DNA of 20,154 nucleotides from a virus. Position 1 is the stretch's first letter. Each line of letters begins with the position of its first letter. Below are positions 1-6,872 of this stretch, piece by piece. The stretch lies in IMG/VR virus record IMGVR_UViG_3300008629_000048, positions 1 through 20,154 of that record. One strand, 5' to 3'. Below the pieces are notes generated by a model. The model had not been told where the DNA came from. It saw only the letters and a list, made by a program, of their open reading frames with translations, and did not search any database. The translations under genes and the position numbers were made by a program.

Positions 1-89
1 TCACCCATTTGATCTTTTATTTTATCTTCTTCGTACTGTTCTATACCCTCTTCGGTATATTCATATTCTTTTCCATCTAGTTCAGGCAT
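1..89 (-). CDS. hypothetical protein downstream of portal, 3' end beyond window
   Basis: Partial gene; only about 29 N-terminal codons are inside the window and the reading frame runs off the left edge. It starts at ATG 89-87 behind a strong GAGGAG site six bases upstream, and overlaps the stop of the preceding small gene by eight bases, so it belongs to the same leftward transcript. The visible peptide begins MPELDGKEYEYTEEG and is rich in acidic and lysine residues. Short proteins of this look are common beside portal and scaffold genes of podovirus-like phages, but I cannot assign a function. Confidence 0.65.
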   Translation of the reverse strand, partial: MPELDGKEYEYTEEGIEQYEEDKIKDQMG

Positions 90-318
90 TCTCTTCTCCT
101 CTATTAAGTGCCTCGTCTACTTGCTCTTTAAGCTGTTCCAACTGTACCAGAGAATTGATCTTCCCCTGGCAACGGTACATTTCCTGTTCCGATGTTGCCA
201 CCACCAGTGCCTGTAGCTCCAAGCTCTTGCGGTTGTTCAGGTGTTCCTGTAAGGCCTCCCATAGCATTCGGTTGTTCACCAGTGGTAGTAGCTTCTTCGC
301 CAGTTCCTTGTCCAACAT
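82..318 (-). CDS. small hypothetical protein overprinted on the portal 3' end
   Basis: A 78-residue protein whose first three quarters lie inside the portal gene in another frame (overlap 128-318). ATG 318-316 has a TAGGA site seven bases upstream, and the end overlaps the next gene's start by eight bases, fitting a coupled leftward operon. The sequence is predicted all-helical and coiled-coil-like: a WEALQEHLNN segment is followed by heptad-like residues and a YRCQGKINSL segment. Short helical proteins with a W-x-AL ... YRxQG pattern directly after the portal are, from memory, frequent in podovirus-like phages, which supports coding over chance. Function unknown; a virion or head-assembly role is inferred only from position. 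Confidence 0.65.
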   Translation of the reverse strand: MLDKELAKKLLPLVNNRMLWEALQEHLNNRKSLELQALVVATSEQEMYRCQGKINSLVQLEQLKEQVDEALNRGEENA

Positions 319-2311
319 TTTGCATTCCTATAATTTGTGCCATAATAGCTGCTTCCTCTGGATCATTGAGTATTTCATCGGGATCAAGATCCAAACTATA
401 GGCTAGTTCACTTATTAATTTAGACATTTTAACAAAAGGTGCAACAGCAGGATTTTGAGCAGTTTGTAAGAATGTAGTCAGTCTTTGGCTTCGTACTTCT
501 TTCTGCATCAAGCTATTTGTTCCCATAGCGTTAATTTCTAAATCTCCCTCAATTCCTAACTTACCTTCCATAAATTGCATATTCCATTGGAAATATGATT
601 CACCTAAAGGTTTAAGTAGAAAATCATCTAAATTCTTTACGACAGTCTTTATATTAAGACTAGCTGCACCTAGTAACATCGACATACCAGAGGCTGTTCT
701 TGTCATACTTTGAACACCTGTTTGTCCATGTGAGTAACTAGGTATCCCTGTTTGTTCGTCTGCAAGTTGTCTAAACTTATCAAACATCATCATGTTCTCT
801 TGTGAAGTATTAGGAAACTTCAAACCGTGTACTGCTTGACCGGGCATTCCTGCTTGTCTACGAAATATCTTGCCCGGATATATCTCCATAGATTGACCAC
901 CAACAAGTGCAGACTCATCTACATCAAAAACTAAAGAACCAGCTAATGCTAGATTATCTATAGCCATTCTTGCATGACCATTCATTATCTGTTGTGCATC
1001 ATCCATATTCTCAGCTACACCTATGCCAAAGAAACTATAAGGGTTTCGCTCATAAGGAAAAGAATGATACGGTAATCTATGCGGAGTAAATGGATTTATA
1101 ACAATACGTAGTAATTTACCATTACATATCCAAGCATTTACTTGGACTTCATCTAAATCATCTATACTATCTGGAACATCAATTTCAGCTTGTCTTAAAT
1201 ACTCAGCATCCATTATTCCCCAATATTCTAAAACTTCGTACTTATCTGAACCATATGCTTTATCATTTTCATCGTCACGTAGTTGAGTATCATAATACTT
1301 ATCTTCGTAGTTTGCGCCCATCATTAAGCATTCACGTATTGCATCACTATCAAAATAAGGCATCTTACGTAAAGCTCTTAATTGGCTTTTATTTAGTTTG
1401 TGTCTATGGAATACGTATTCGCATTCTTCTATGTTAGTTGCAGAAGGATCAGGGAAAAAATCCCAAACACTTACGAACTCAATTCTAGGTACTCTAACAT
1501 CTACAGGAGCATAGGTTCTTTCACCGTCTTCTCCTTCATCCCAACGACTAAGAGTTTTATTAAAATTAAATGGTCCTTTAACAACTCCTGTGCCGAGTAG
1601 TGCTGACTCTAGTAACGCATTTCTTATTTCAGACGATCCGTTTGATTCCTCTATCTGGTCGTGTATTAACTTTTCCATGCGTCTTGCTGCCATCTGCGCA
1701 GGTTTGATCTCAATCTCTTGAGGCTGTGGACTAGTTCCATCACTAAGAACTTCACTAGCTTCTTCTTCTAATAGGAACTTTCCGTTGCTGAAGGTAGCAC
1801 CAGCTTTAAGAACTTTACCATCTCCTTTGTATCCTACATCAAATGGATTTTCAATTTCTGTTTCTTCTTCTGGTACGGGTACACTTGTTTCAATACCCGG
1901 AGTAGGATTCTGTGTATCAAGGTGCGCAAAGTCAGCAACACCTTCAGGCATTTTAGTTTCTCGTACACCGATTGGAAATTTACCAGTTCCGAATACTACA
2001 TCTATAAGTTGTCCAAAAGACGCTAATACTTTAGTTTTAGTAATCTTTACAAAAACTTTAGACTTCTCGGATTCTCTGAACTTTACATTCTTATCGTACA
2101 AACCTCTGTAGTTTCTGTAAGCTGTCAGCCATCTGTGTTCGTGAGGCATCCTTGCAGCCTCTGAATCTGAAAAACGATCTTGTATAATTCCTACTAAGTT
2201 GAGTTGTTGATCTTCTTCAAGTACTAGTTTCTTTCCTTCTTCGCCTTCAACATCTTCAAAGAAAAGATTATCTGAATTATCTATAAAGGTGTTTTCGTTA
2301 TTGTCAACCAT
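128..2311 (-). CDS. phage portal (head-tail connector) protein
   Basis: A 727-residue protein of the size and character of large podovirus-like portals, which form the dodecameric ring at the capsid vertex through which DNA enters and leaves. Visible family traits are an acidic N-terminus, the EFVSVWDFFPDPSA segment typical of portal proteins, a KYEVLEYWGIMD strand region, the FPYERNPYSFFGIGVAENMDD stretch (its core is GIGVAENMDD) and a following helical stem/crown region. The last ~60 residues are low-complexity Gly/Thr/Pro/Glu and coincide with the overprinted small gene. ATG at 2311 lies seven bases after the stop of the upstream gene and has no clear Shine-Dalgarno site, so translation may depend on coupling. 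Location next to the large terminase fits. Assignment is from sequence character and context, not a search. Confidence 0.88.
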   Translation of the reverse strand: MVDNNENTFIDNSDNLFFEDVEGEEGKKLVLEEDQQLNLVGIIQDRFSDSEAARMPHEHRWLTAYRNYRGLYDKNVKFRESEKSKVFVKITKTKVLASFGQLIDVVFGTGKFPIGVRETKMPEGVADFAHLDTQNPTPGIETSVPVPEEETEIENPFDVGYKGDGKVLKAGATFSNGKFLLEEEASEVLSDGTSPQPQEIEIKPAQMAARRMEKLIHDQIEESNGSSEIRNALLESALLGTGVVKGPFNFNKTLSRWDEGEDGERTYAPVDVRVPRIEFVSVWDFFPDPSATNIEECEYVFHRHKLNKSQLRALRKMPYFDSDAIRECLMMGANYEDKYYDTQLRDDENDKAYGSDKYEVLEYWGIMDAEYLRQAEIDVPDSIDDLDEVQVNAWICNGKLLRIVINPFTPHRLPYHSFPYERNPYSFFGIGVAENMDDAQQIMNGHARMAIDNLALAGSLVFDVDESALVGGQSMEIYPGKIFRRQAGMPGQAVHGLKFPNTSQENMMMFDKFRQLADEQTGIPSYSHGQTGVQSMTRTASGMSMLLGAASLNIKTVVKNLDDFLLKPLGESYFQWNMQFMEGKLGIEGDLEINAMGTNSLMQKEVRSQRLTTFLQTAQNPAVAPFVKMSKLISELAYSLDLDPDEILNDPEEAAIMAQIIGMQNVGQGTGEEATTTGEQPNAMGGLTGTPEQPQELGATGTGGGNIGTGNVPLPGEDQFSGTVGTA

Positions 2312-2318
2312 TTTATTT

Positions 2319-2681
2319 TTATTTCATTTTAGAAATGTTTTTATATTTTACTAAACCACCTTTAGAAAATTTAAGTGGTACTCCTTCAGGATATTCTTTA
2401 AGATAATATTCAGGATCTTTTTTTGGTGTTCTAGCTTGTCTGACTTTTTGTTTGGCGGTTTCTGCTGAACGTGCCTGAGAGCCTTTTCCATACTTAGGCG
2501 CACCTTGTGCTATTCTAGCTGCTTCTGCTTTTGCTTTTATAGCTGCTTCACGTTTAGCAATTTCTTTTGCAGCTTCGTCAGCTTTTTTCTTACCATATTT
2601 TTGTATACCTTTTCGTACACCTTTTCCTGCGATAAATCTAGCTGCTGCTCCTAATACTGGTATGACTACTGGTCCTGGCAT
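2319..2681 (-). CDS. small basic Ala/Lys-rich protein between terminase and portal
   Basis: A 120-residue protein starting at ATG 2681 behind a strong AAGGAG site. The N-terminus (MPGPVVIPVLGAAARFIAGK) is hydrophobic and glycine-rich, possibly a short membrane-active or buried helix. Residues ~25-60 are an Ala/Lys/Glu helix, and the C-terminal third is basic, ending with a KFSKGGLVKYK segment of a kind seen at the ends of several small phage structural proteins. It sits between the large terminase and portal with no large gap, in the same leftward operon. A virion-associated or packaging-accessory role is inferred from position only; I do not recognise a named family. Confidence 0.7.
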   Translation of the reverse strand: MPGPVVIPVLGAAARFIAGKGVRKGIQKYGKKKADEAAKEIAKREAAIKAKAEAARIAQGAPKYGKGSQARSAETAKQKVRQARTPKKDPEYYLKEYPEGVPLKFSKGGLVKYKNISKMK

Positions 2682-2701
2682 TATTTACTCCTTATTTATT
2701 T

Positions 2702-4405
2702 TTAATATCCAAAATCTGGATCTGATGGTTTGTATATTGATTCTCTTTTTATTTGTCTAATTCTTTCTAATGGATCAGTAATTCGCGGTCTACTCATTAT
2801 TAAATAACGTAGCGCATCGTATGCATGATCAGATGCATTCGTGTCTACGTCTTCAGGTTTAGTCTTACTCAGTGGAATGCTTTGTAGTTCTCGAATCAAG
2901 TTAGGACAAGTGTTAAATATTTGTAATTTAGGTCGGTTCCCATTATTCTGAACTTTCAAGTACTCGTGAATTTGGATTTTACCTTGTATTCTATTTTTAT
3001 CTGCTCTGCGCAGCTTATGGCCTAACTGTTGTAATGTCTCACCAACAGTAGGTCCAGTTGTTCCTGTTCTTGCCCAAGCTGCTGTATCAAGCACTCCTTG
3101 AACAGAGAACGGATCTTCTACTTCCATTTCTGTAATTATACGACCTAAATCCAATCCTGTCAAGTTTTTTTTGTATAATTCTCTGTAAATTATTAAAGTT
3201 CCATCAAGTCTGTCAACTGCTCCCCACAGACAACAACTCTCAGATGAGTACCCATAGTCTATTCCTTTTACTCGTTCCCACACTACAGGAAGAATAAAAG
3301 GAGGGATTACATGAATAGTTGGATCAAACTCAACAAAAGCAGCACCTTCAGCTACATCCCAATTGCCCTCTAAGAGTTGTCTTCTTTGTATAGGCGGAAG
3401 CGCTTTAAGCATTTCTTCGTAGCGACCATCTTGAGCTAGATAAGGATTATCATCTAATCTTGCTGGTATAAACTTACGACTTAATCCGTCTTTTCCTATA
3501 AAAGATTTATTAGGTTCTTCTGCTTCTACATATCTTTTTTTAACCCAATGTGCGCCAACACCGCCTGGGTTTGCAGTACATCTTAGGTATGTTTCTATAG
3601 AAGAATCAGTTGTTCTCAAACGAGATGCTAGATAGTTCCAACCGAACTCTGTAGGAAGGTGAGTAATCTCGTCAAAACCTATCCAAGAATATGCTTGTCC
3701 TTGATAACGATAAACATCTGCGTCTCGTTCAAGGAATCCAAACTCTATCTTTGCTCCGCTTGGAAAGTTCCATAACTTCTCGACTTCACGAAACTTACAT
3801 CCTGGAAATGCTTTAGGATATAACTCACGAGATTTATCTATTAGTTCTCGAAGCTCTGGCATGGATCTTCTTAATATAAGCGCTCTATGTGCTTTCTTGT
3901 GAGCATATCGTAACGGATCAACTAACATAGCATAGGATTTACCACCGCCTGCAGCACCTCCGTAGAGAACATCTCTCTCACTTGCTGCAAGAAACTCTGT
4001 TTGTGGGCCGTCATTAGGATGAAAGACTACATTTTCTTGTGGGTTTTCTTGTATTTCTTGTTGAACACTTGGAATAAGTTGTTCTAATTCAGTATCTAGT
4101 ACAACTTGATTATTTGTTTTATTGTCAAGTTTGTTAAGAACTTCTTTTTGTTTTTTTAAACTGGTAGTCTGTGAGCTAATTTGACTTTTTAATTTAGCTA
4201 TTCTCTTTTTCTTTTTACTAACAGATCTTCTAGCATTCATCTTTGCCTTAGTTGATGAATGATAATTATAGTTACCTTTTGAACCTTTAGGTCTTCCCGA
4301 TCTTTTTCTAGGAGTACCGTCTTTCTTTAATTTAAACGTAACTCCATCTTCTTCAAGTAAGTAGTTCTCAGGATGTAAATCCCAATCTTTCGTTTCTTGT
4401 GCCAT
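2702..4405 (-). CDS. terminase large subunit (packaging ATPase/nuclease)
   Basis: The 567-residue packaging motor. The ATPase has a Walker A YGGAAGGGKS (148-157), a Walker B WIGFDE (241-246) and a coupling CTANPGG segment (276-282). The RNase H-like nuclease follows: GIDYGYSS with Asp383, VLDTAAW with Asp440, and DHAYDALRYL with Asp526/Asp530 as candidate metal ligands. The terminase translocates DNA into proheads and cuts concatemers, docked on the portal. Unusual is the ~125-residue extension ahead of the ATPase. It holds an AT-hook-like KRSGRPKGSKG (35-44), a very basic stretch (50-75) and a coiled-coil-like segment (65-115), suggesting an additional DNA or protein contact. The 5' end overlaps the preceding gene by 38 bases. 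Confidence 0.95.
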   Translation of the reverse strand: MAQETKDWDLHPENYLLEEDGVTFKLKKDGTPRKRSGRPKGSKGNYNYHSSTKAKMNARRSVSKKKKRIAKLKSQISSQTTSLKKQKEVLNKLDNKTNNQVVLDTELEQLIPSVQQEIQENPQENVVFHPNDGPQTEFLAASERDVLYGGAAGGGKSYAMLVDPLRYAHKKAHRALILRRSMPELRELIDKSRELYPKAFPGCKFREVEKLWNFPSGAKIEFGFLERDADVYRYQGQAYSWIGFDEITHLPTEFGWNYLASRLRTTDSSIETYLRCTANPGGVGAHWVKKRYVEAEEPNKSFIGKDGLSRKFIPARLDDNPYLAQDGRYEEMLKALPPIQRRQLLEGNWDVAEGAAFVEFDPTIHVIPPFILPVVWERVKGIDYGYSSESCCLWGAVDRLDGTLIIYRELYKKNLTGLDLGRIITEMEVEDPFSVQGVLDTAAWARTGTTGPTVGETLQQLGHKLRRADKNRIQGKIQIHEYLKVQNNGNRPKLQIFNTCPNLIRELQSIPLSKTKPEDVDTNASDHAYDALRYLIMSRPRITDPLERIRQIKRESIYKPSDPDFGY

Positions 4406-4685
4406 GTTTTTTATCTATAATTTTCTTTAAACCAGCAGGACTTATACTTCTGCCTGTGTGGTTCTCTAACCAATAACAACCGTCACGTAGAGAGATCTCT
4501 TCGTTAACTACCATTTCTTCTACAGCTTCGAGAGCTTCTAATTGTTTTTCTATAGGTTCCATGTAATGATCATCGTTCTCGGTTAGTTTATAACCAAACG
4601 GAACAGTAGAACTTGTGCGCTTTTTTAAATCAACTGTTGTTTTTTGTAGTAAGCTTTTTTCGTTGTTGCTGTTGTTGTTGTTCAT
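4368..4685 (-). CDS. hypothetical protein with helix-turn-helix-like C-terminus
   Basis: 105 residues, overlapping the terminase start by 38 bases. The first ten residues are an Asn run encoded by a CAA/AAC trinucleotide repeat, then comes a VPFGYKLTEN segment (28-37), an acidic helix (EKQLEALEAVEEMV) and a segment SLRDGCYWLENHTGRSISPA that looks like a helix-turn-helix: helix, turn at the Gly-Arg, second helix. This resembles the C-terminal DNA-binding parts of serine recombinase-like proteins but has no catalytic domain. A role in packaging or DNA recognition with the large terminase is inferred from position. The start at 4685 lacks a strong Shine-Dalgarno site and may be coupled to the overlapping small gene, so the exact start is uncertain. 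Confidence 0.65.
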   Translation of the reverse strand: MNNNNSNNEKSLLQKTTVDLKKRTSSTVPFGYKLTENDDHYMEPIEKQLEALEAVEEMVVNEEISLRDGCYWLENHTGRSISPAGLKKIIDKKHGTRNERLGFTS

Positions 4686-4797
4686 CTTTATTTTTTTTAC
4701 TTTTATTAATTACAAAATCAGGAGAGATCCTAATGCACTCATCAGGATTCTCTTCTAATTGTCTTTCCCACTCTTGCTTGCGCCAAATCTTTGTCAT
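4630..4797 (-). CDS. small hypothetical protein with polyglutamine run
   Basis: A 55-residue frame. ATG 4797-4795 overlaps the stop of the upstream gene as ATGA, the classic coupling arrangement, which is the main evidence for coding. The peptide begins MTKIWRKQEWERQLEENPDE, is charged and helical, and then passes into a Lys-rich stretch and six consecutive Gln residues encoded by (CAA)3 CAG (CAA)2. The same repeat is read in another frame as Asn in the downstream gene, which overlaps by 56 bases. The end is basic (RKKLTTKNNS). No family recognised. Confidence 0.55.
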   Translation of the reverse strand: MTKIWRKQEWERQLEENPDECIRISPDFVINKSKKNKDEQQQQQQRKKLTTKNNS

Positions 4798-4991
4798 TTA
4801 GCTTTTTTCTTGGCTCTTGGTTTCTTTTTCATAGATGTTTTATAAGCTTCGTTCTTTTCAGTTTTAGGATCATCTTTTACAAAATGCCCTTTCTTGTTTC
4901 TAGCGCGGACAGTAACTGTCTCTGCATCAAGAAATCTAACTTTGAACCAATCTTTTAAACCTATGTACCAATAGTTTCTTTTTATACTCAT
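4794..4991 (-). CDS. small basic hypothetical phage protein
   Basis: 65 residues behind an AAGGAA site. It starts with a hydrophobic/aromatic segment (NYWYIGLKDWFKVRF) and continues with VRARNKKGHFVKDDPKTEKN, then a strongly basic tail (KKKPRAKKKAK). The R-x-R-x-x-KG-x-F-x-DDP-x-T-x-x-NEA pattern recurs in short proteins of many phage genomes, sometimes at the ends of structural or DNA-binding proteins; the lysine-rich tail would bind nucleic acid. It is coupled by ATGA to the next gene. Function unknown. Confidence 0.65.
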   Translation of the reverse strand: MSIKRNYWYIGLKDWFKVRFLDAETVTVRARNKKGHFVKDDPKTEKNEAYKTSMKKKPRAKKKAK

Positions 4992-5009
4992 TTTATTTCC
5001 TTTTTATTA

Positions 5010-5723
5010 TTATTTTAATTCTTCTTGTTTCCAGCAATTCAAGTTCGCTGCCACTGTTCTTCTTTCTCCTTCTCCAAAGAATGGATAGACCATGTGTTGC
5101 ATCCAAGATGGAAACATTAACTGTCTTCCGATCTTAGGTTGTAGTGTAATTGATTGTGGTGGTCTTAGTCTCTCAGTGTTCATTATCTCGTTACGACCAT
5201 AAGTAAAAGCCAAAAACCCATCACAAGCACCAGAATCATTATAAAGACTGTAGTTTTCTGAACTTCCTTTTTCTGTTTCTCCTAGCTTACCTATTTGTTC
5301 TGGAACCATAGTCCAACAAGTACTAGATATACCCATGATTGTTTTAGTGCCGTGATCGTGTATCGGATTATAATCTCCTTCGAAACTATGTACAGACCAC
5401 AGTTCGTCTATGTCTACAATACGCGATTCAAACTCTGCACCTGTTATATTTGCAAAGGTATTAATATACATTGCTCCCATTGTTGTTATAAAGCTATAAT
5501 AATCTTCTAAGCTTTTGTGCTTGTGGTCCATTAAGAGTTGCTCGCCTTGATGTATTTGTCCGACCAACGTACCTGCAAGTGATTTCTTCTCTGCTGTTTC
5601 TTTGTATTCGTCTAAGTATTCGTTTAAATCATCTATAATATCATCTGGCAATTGACACTCTAACATCACAGCCGCAGGAAGACTATGTACTTGCATATTA
5701 AGTTCTTCTTGATTTAACTCCAC
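5010..5723 (-). CDS. phage-type 2OG-Fe(II) oxygenase
   Basis: A 237-residue protein matching the putative phage 2-oxoglutarate/Fe(II)-dependent oxygenase family (double-stranded beta-helix fold). N119-x-x-H122-D-H124 provides the first metal ligands, FPSWMQH (204-210) carries the distal His210, and ERRTVAANLN (220-229) provides the Arg that would bind 2-oxoglutarate and the final strand. Such enzymes hydroxylate amino acid or nucleotide substrates using 2OG and O2; the substrate of phage members is generally unknown. The first candidate start is GTG 5723 overlapping the upstream stop. An ATG nine codons later (5696) is an alternative. It lies in the packaging arm among small unknown genes, so a virion-protein modifying role is possible but unproven. 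Confidence 0.82.
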   Translation of the reverse strand: MELNQEELNMQVHSLPAAVMLECQLPDDIIDDLNEYLDEYKETAEKKSLAGTLVGQIHQGEQLLMDHKHKSLEDYYSFITTMGAMYINTFANITGAEFESRIVDIDELWSVHSFEGDYNPIHDHGTKTIMGISSTCWTMVPEQIGKLGETEKGSSENYSLYNDSGACDGFLAFTYGRNEIMNTERLRPPQSITLQPKIGRQLMFPSWMQHMVYPFFGEGERRTVAANLNCWKQEELK

Positions 5724-5914
5724 GCTACTTTTATCCCGCGTCTTTGTAGCTCTTTTAAAACTTTATGTATCTTTTTAGGTGTCGCGTTGCTTGAATTTAA
5801 ATAGTCAAATAGATCTTTCTTTGATGTAGCTTTCATATAATAATATGTAGTAGAGTACTTACCTGTGCGCCTATCGTAGTTTTTCTCGGTTGGTTTGAAT
5901 TTAGTTGGAGGCAT
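5714..5914 (-). CDS. small conserved-looking phage protein
   Basis: 66 residues beginning MPPTKFKPTEKNYDRRTGKY, lysine/arginine-rich, then a helical SKKDLFDYLNSSNATPKKIH segment and a C-terminal VLKELQRRGIKV helix-strand ending. Proteins with this order (basic YDR-x-TGK start, 'yMK', Asn/Ser loop with TPKK, LQRRG-I end) are common in AT-rich aquatic phages, but no function is known to me. It overlaps the oxygenase start by 10 bases and the preceding membrane-protein gene by 14 bases, so it is firmly within the leftward operon. Confidence 0.65.
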   Translation of the reverse strand: MPPTKFKPTEKNYDRRTGKYSTTYYYMKATSKKDLFDYLNSSNATPKKIHKVLKELQRRGIKVAWS

Positions 5915-6143
5915 TCTTGTTTCTAAGTTTACGCTCGTTGTCTTCTTGATTAATTCTCATGAATGTTGGTCGCATAACATTGTACATGATAAAAGGTAAA
6001 AAAGCGTGTATGATTAAACAGCCTACAAGTTTGAGTAACTTAGAAGCATAGCGCAGTGCAACAAACATATGTTTAAAATAAGACTCATTCTCTTGTTCTA
6101 AATGCTTGTAGTTAATTTCCATTGTTATTGTACCGTTCTTCAT
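5901..6143 (-). CDS. DUF6356-like small membrane protein
   Basis: 80 residues (73 if the second ATG at 6122 is used). The order ENESYFKHMFVALRYASKLL, then a hydrophobic segment VGCLIIHAFLPFIMYNV (residues ~40-56), then a polar tail matches DUF6356, whose members have a Y-x-x-H-x-x-x-A-x-R motif followed by one membrane segment with a conserved His-x-x-x-P-F. Members occur in proteobacteria and in phages; the function is not known. The one hydrophobic helix and basic tail make an envelope role (lysis accessory or membrane perturbation) conceivable, but nothing here proves it. It overlaps both neighbours. Confidence 0.62.
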   Translation of the reverse strand: MKNGTITMEINYKHLEQENESYFKHMFVALRYASKLLKLVGCLIIHAFLPFIMYNVMRPTFMRINQEDNERKLRNKNASN

Positions 6144-6306
6144 ATTGTTCTCTTAACCATCTAGTGTGCGCAAAATAATAAACTTCAAAATGTTTGTAAG
6201 GTCTTTGCCCATGTTCACGTCTTTCGTGACAATTCTCATCGTATAACCAACGACAGAAATCCATGAATGCTTTGTTATTGCTGTCTAGTTCTTCATGCTC
6301 CATCAT
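6112..6306 (-). CDS. small hypothetical protein, Tyr/His/Arg-rich
   Basis: 64 residues starting at tandem ATG codons (6306 or 6303) that overlap the small terminase stop by about 14 bases. The content is rich in charged and aromatic residues (RPYKHFEVYYFAHTRWLREQ) and predicted mostly helical, ending in a short Asn run. There is no signal peptide, no membrane segment and no recognised domain. Position between the probable small terminase and the DUF6356-like protein is the only clue. Confidence 0.6.
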   Translation of the reverse strand: MMEHEELDSNNKAFMDFCRWLYDENCHERREHGQRPYKHFEVYYFAHTRWLREQYEERYNNNGN

Positions 6307-6724
6307 TATCTTCTATTTCTACTGTTTCTGCCTCTATAACTCTCTTCTCAGGTAGTAAGAATATACCGCCTCCACCACTATGATTGATATCCAGGCGCTC
6401 ACTCTTAACAACACCCACCCGATCCAAGACCGATTGAGCTGCTTGGAGCTTATTGCTGGCTTGTGGGATAGGTCTATTAGACTCCATGATCTCCAAGAGT
6501 TTGAATGCTGCTTTAGGCGCCGACTGCGCGAGTATTTCTTGGGTTATATCCAATACTTCTTGCTTCAAGCTCTTCAATAAATGGTAGTGAGAACTTTTAT
6601 ATCCCGCCAATGACGCCGCTAACTTAGCATCTCCCTTGGTTTCTATGAGATTATCAAGGAAAGATTGTTGTTTTTCAGACAACTTACGCTTATCTGTTTG
6701 ATTTAGTGTGGATAATTGGTTCAT
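6293..6724 (-). CDS. probable terminase small subunit
   Basis: 143 residues from ATG 6724. The frame extends upstream to a GTG at 6739, but that codon lies in the -10 promoter box, so it is unlikely to be used. The N-terminal KRKLSEKQQSFLDNLIETKGD then KLAASLAGYKSS is the helix-turn-helix pattern of small terminases, with a helical APKAAFKLLEIME oligomerisation region, QAAQSVLDRVGVVKSERLDI, and a tail with Gly-Gly-Gly-Gly-IFLLPEKR. Small terminases bind the packaging site and stimulate the large subunit. The gene is first in the leftward packaging arm, which fits. The predicted transcription start falls on the A of the ATG, implying a leaderless message. Confidence 0.7.
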   Translation of the reverse strand: MNQLSTLNQTDKRKLSEKQQSFLDNLIETKGDAKLAASLAGYKSSHYHLLKSLKQEVLDITQEILAQSAPKAAFKLLEIMESNRPIPQASNKLQAAQSVLDRVGVVKSERLDINHSGGGGIFLLPEKRVIEAETVEIEDNDGA

Positions 6725-6730
6725 AGATCT

Positions 6731-6758
6731 AGTATACACCTGTTTGGGGATTTGTCAA
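6731..6758 (-). promoter_or_regulatory. leftward sigma70-type promoter for the packaging arm
   Basis: On the minus strand: -35 TTGACA (6758-6753), 16-base spacer, -10 TATACT (6736-6731). A start six bases after the -10 falls at 6724, the A of the small terminase ATG. This is the only good promoter seen for the leftward operon. It is back to back with the rightward promoter at 6782. Confidence 0.75.
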
Positions 6759-6781
6759 GTTAAAAATAAATTAAATAATAC

Positions 6782-6810
6782 TTGACAAAACTGAAATACA
6801 AGTGTAAAAT
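6782..6810 (+). promoter_or_regulatory. rightward sigma70-type promoter
   Basis: -35 TTGACA (6782-6787), 17-base spacer, -10 TAAAAT (6805-6810), expected start near 6817. The -35 boxes of this and the leftward promoter form an inverted CTTGACAA pair about 21 bases apart, so the two promoters could compete or share an activator/repressor. The transcript would run into the structured block at 6994. Confidence 0.72.
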
Positions 6811-6833
6811 AGCTTTAGGCGCCAGTCGGTAAA

Positions 6834-6863
6834 CCCCTATCTCCCCCCACCCAATCTACCCCC
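6834..6863 (-). promoter_or_regulatory. G-quadruplex motif
   Basis: Four C-runs on the plus strand (6834-6837, 6843-6848, 6850-6852, 6859-6863) give G-runs of 5, 3, 6 and 4 on the minus strand with loops of 6, 1 and 5 bases, meeting the usual G4 pattern. In otherwise AT-rich DNA this C/G tract stands out. It lies in the initially transcribed region of the rightward promoter, with the G-rich strand as template. Confidence 0.5.
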
Positions 6864-6872
6864 TTTTTACGC

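Noticed and set aside
155-406. Plus-strand open frame across the portal 3' end
   Set aside because: Antisense to the portal and the overprinted gene, Ser/Cys-rich shadow composition, no ribosome site.
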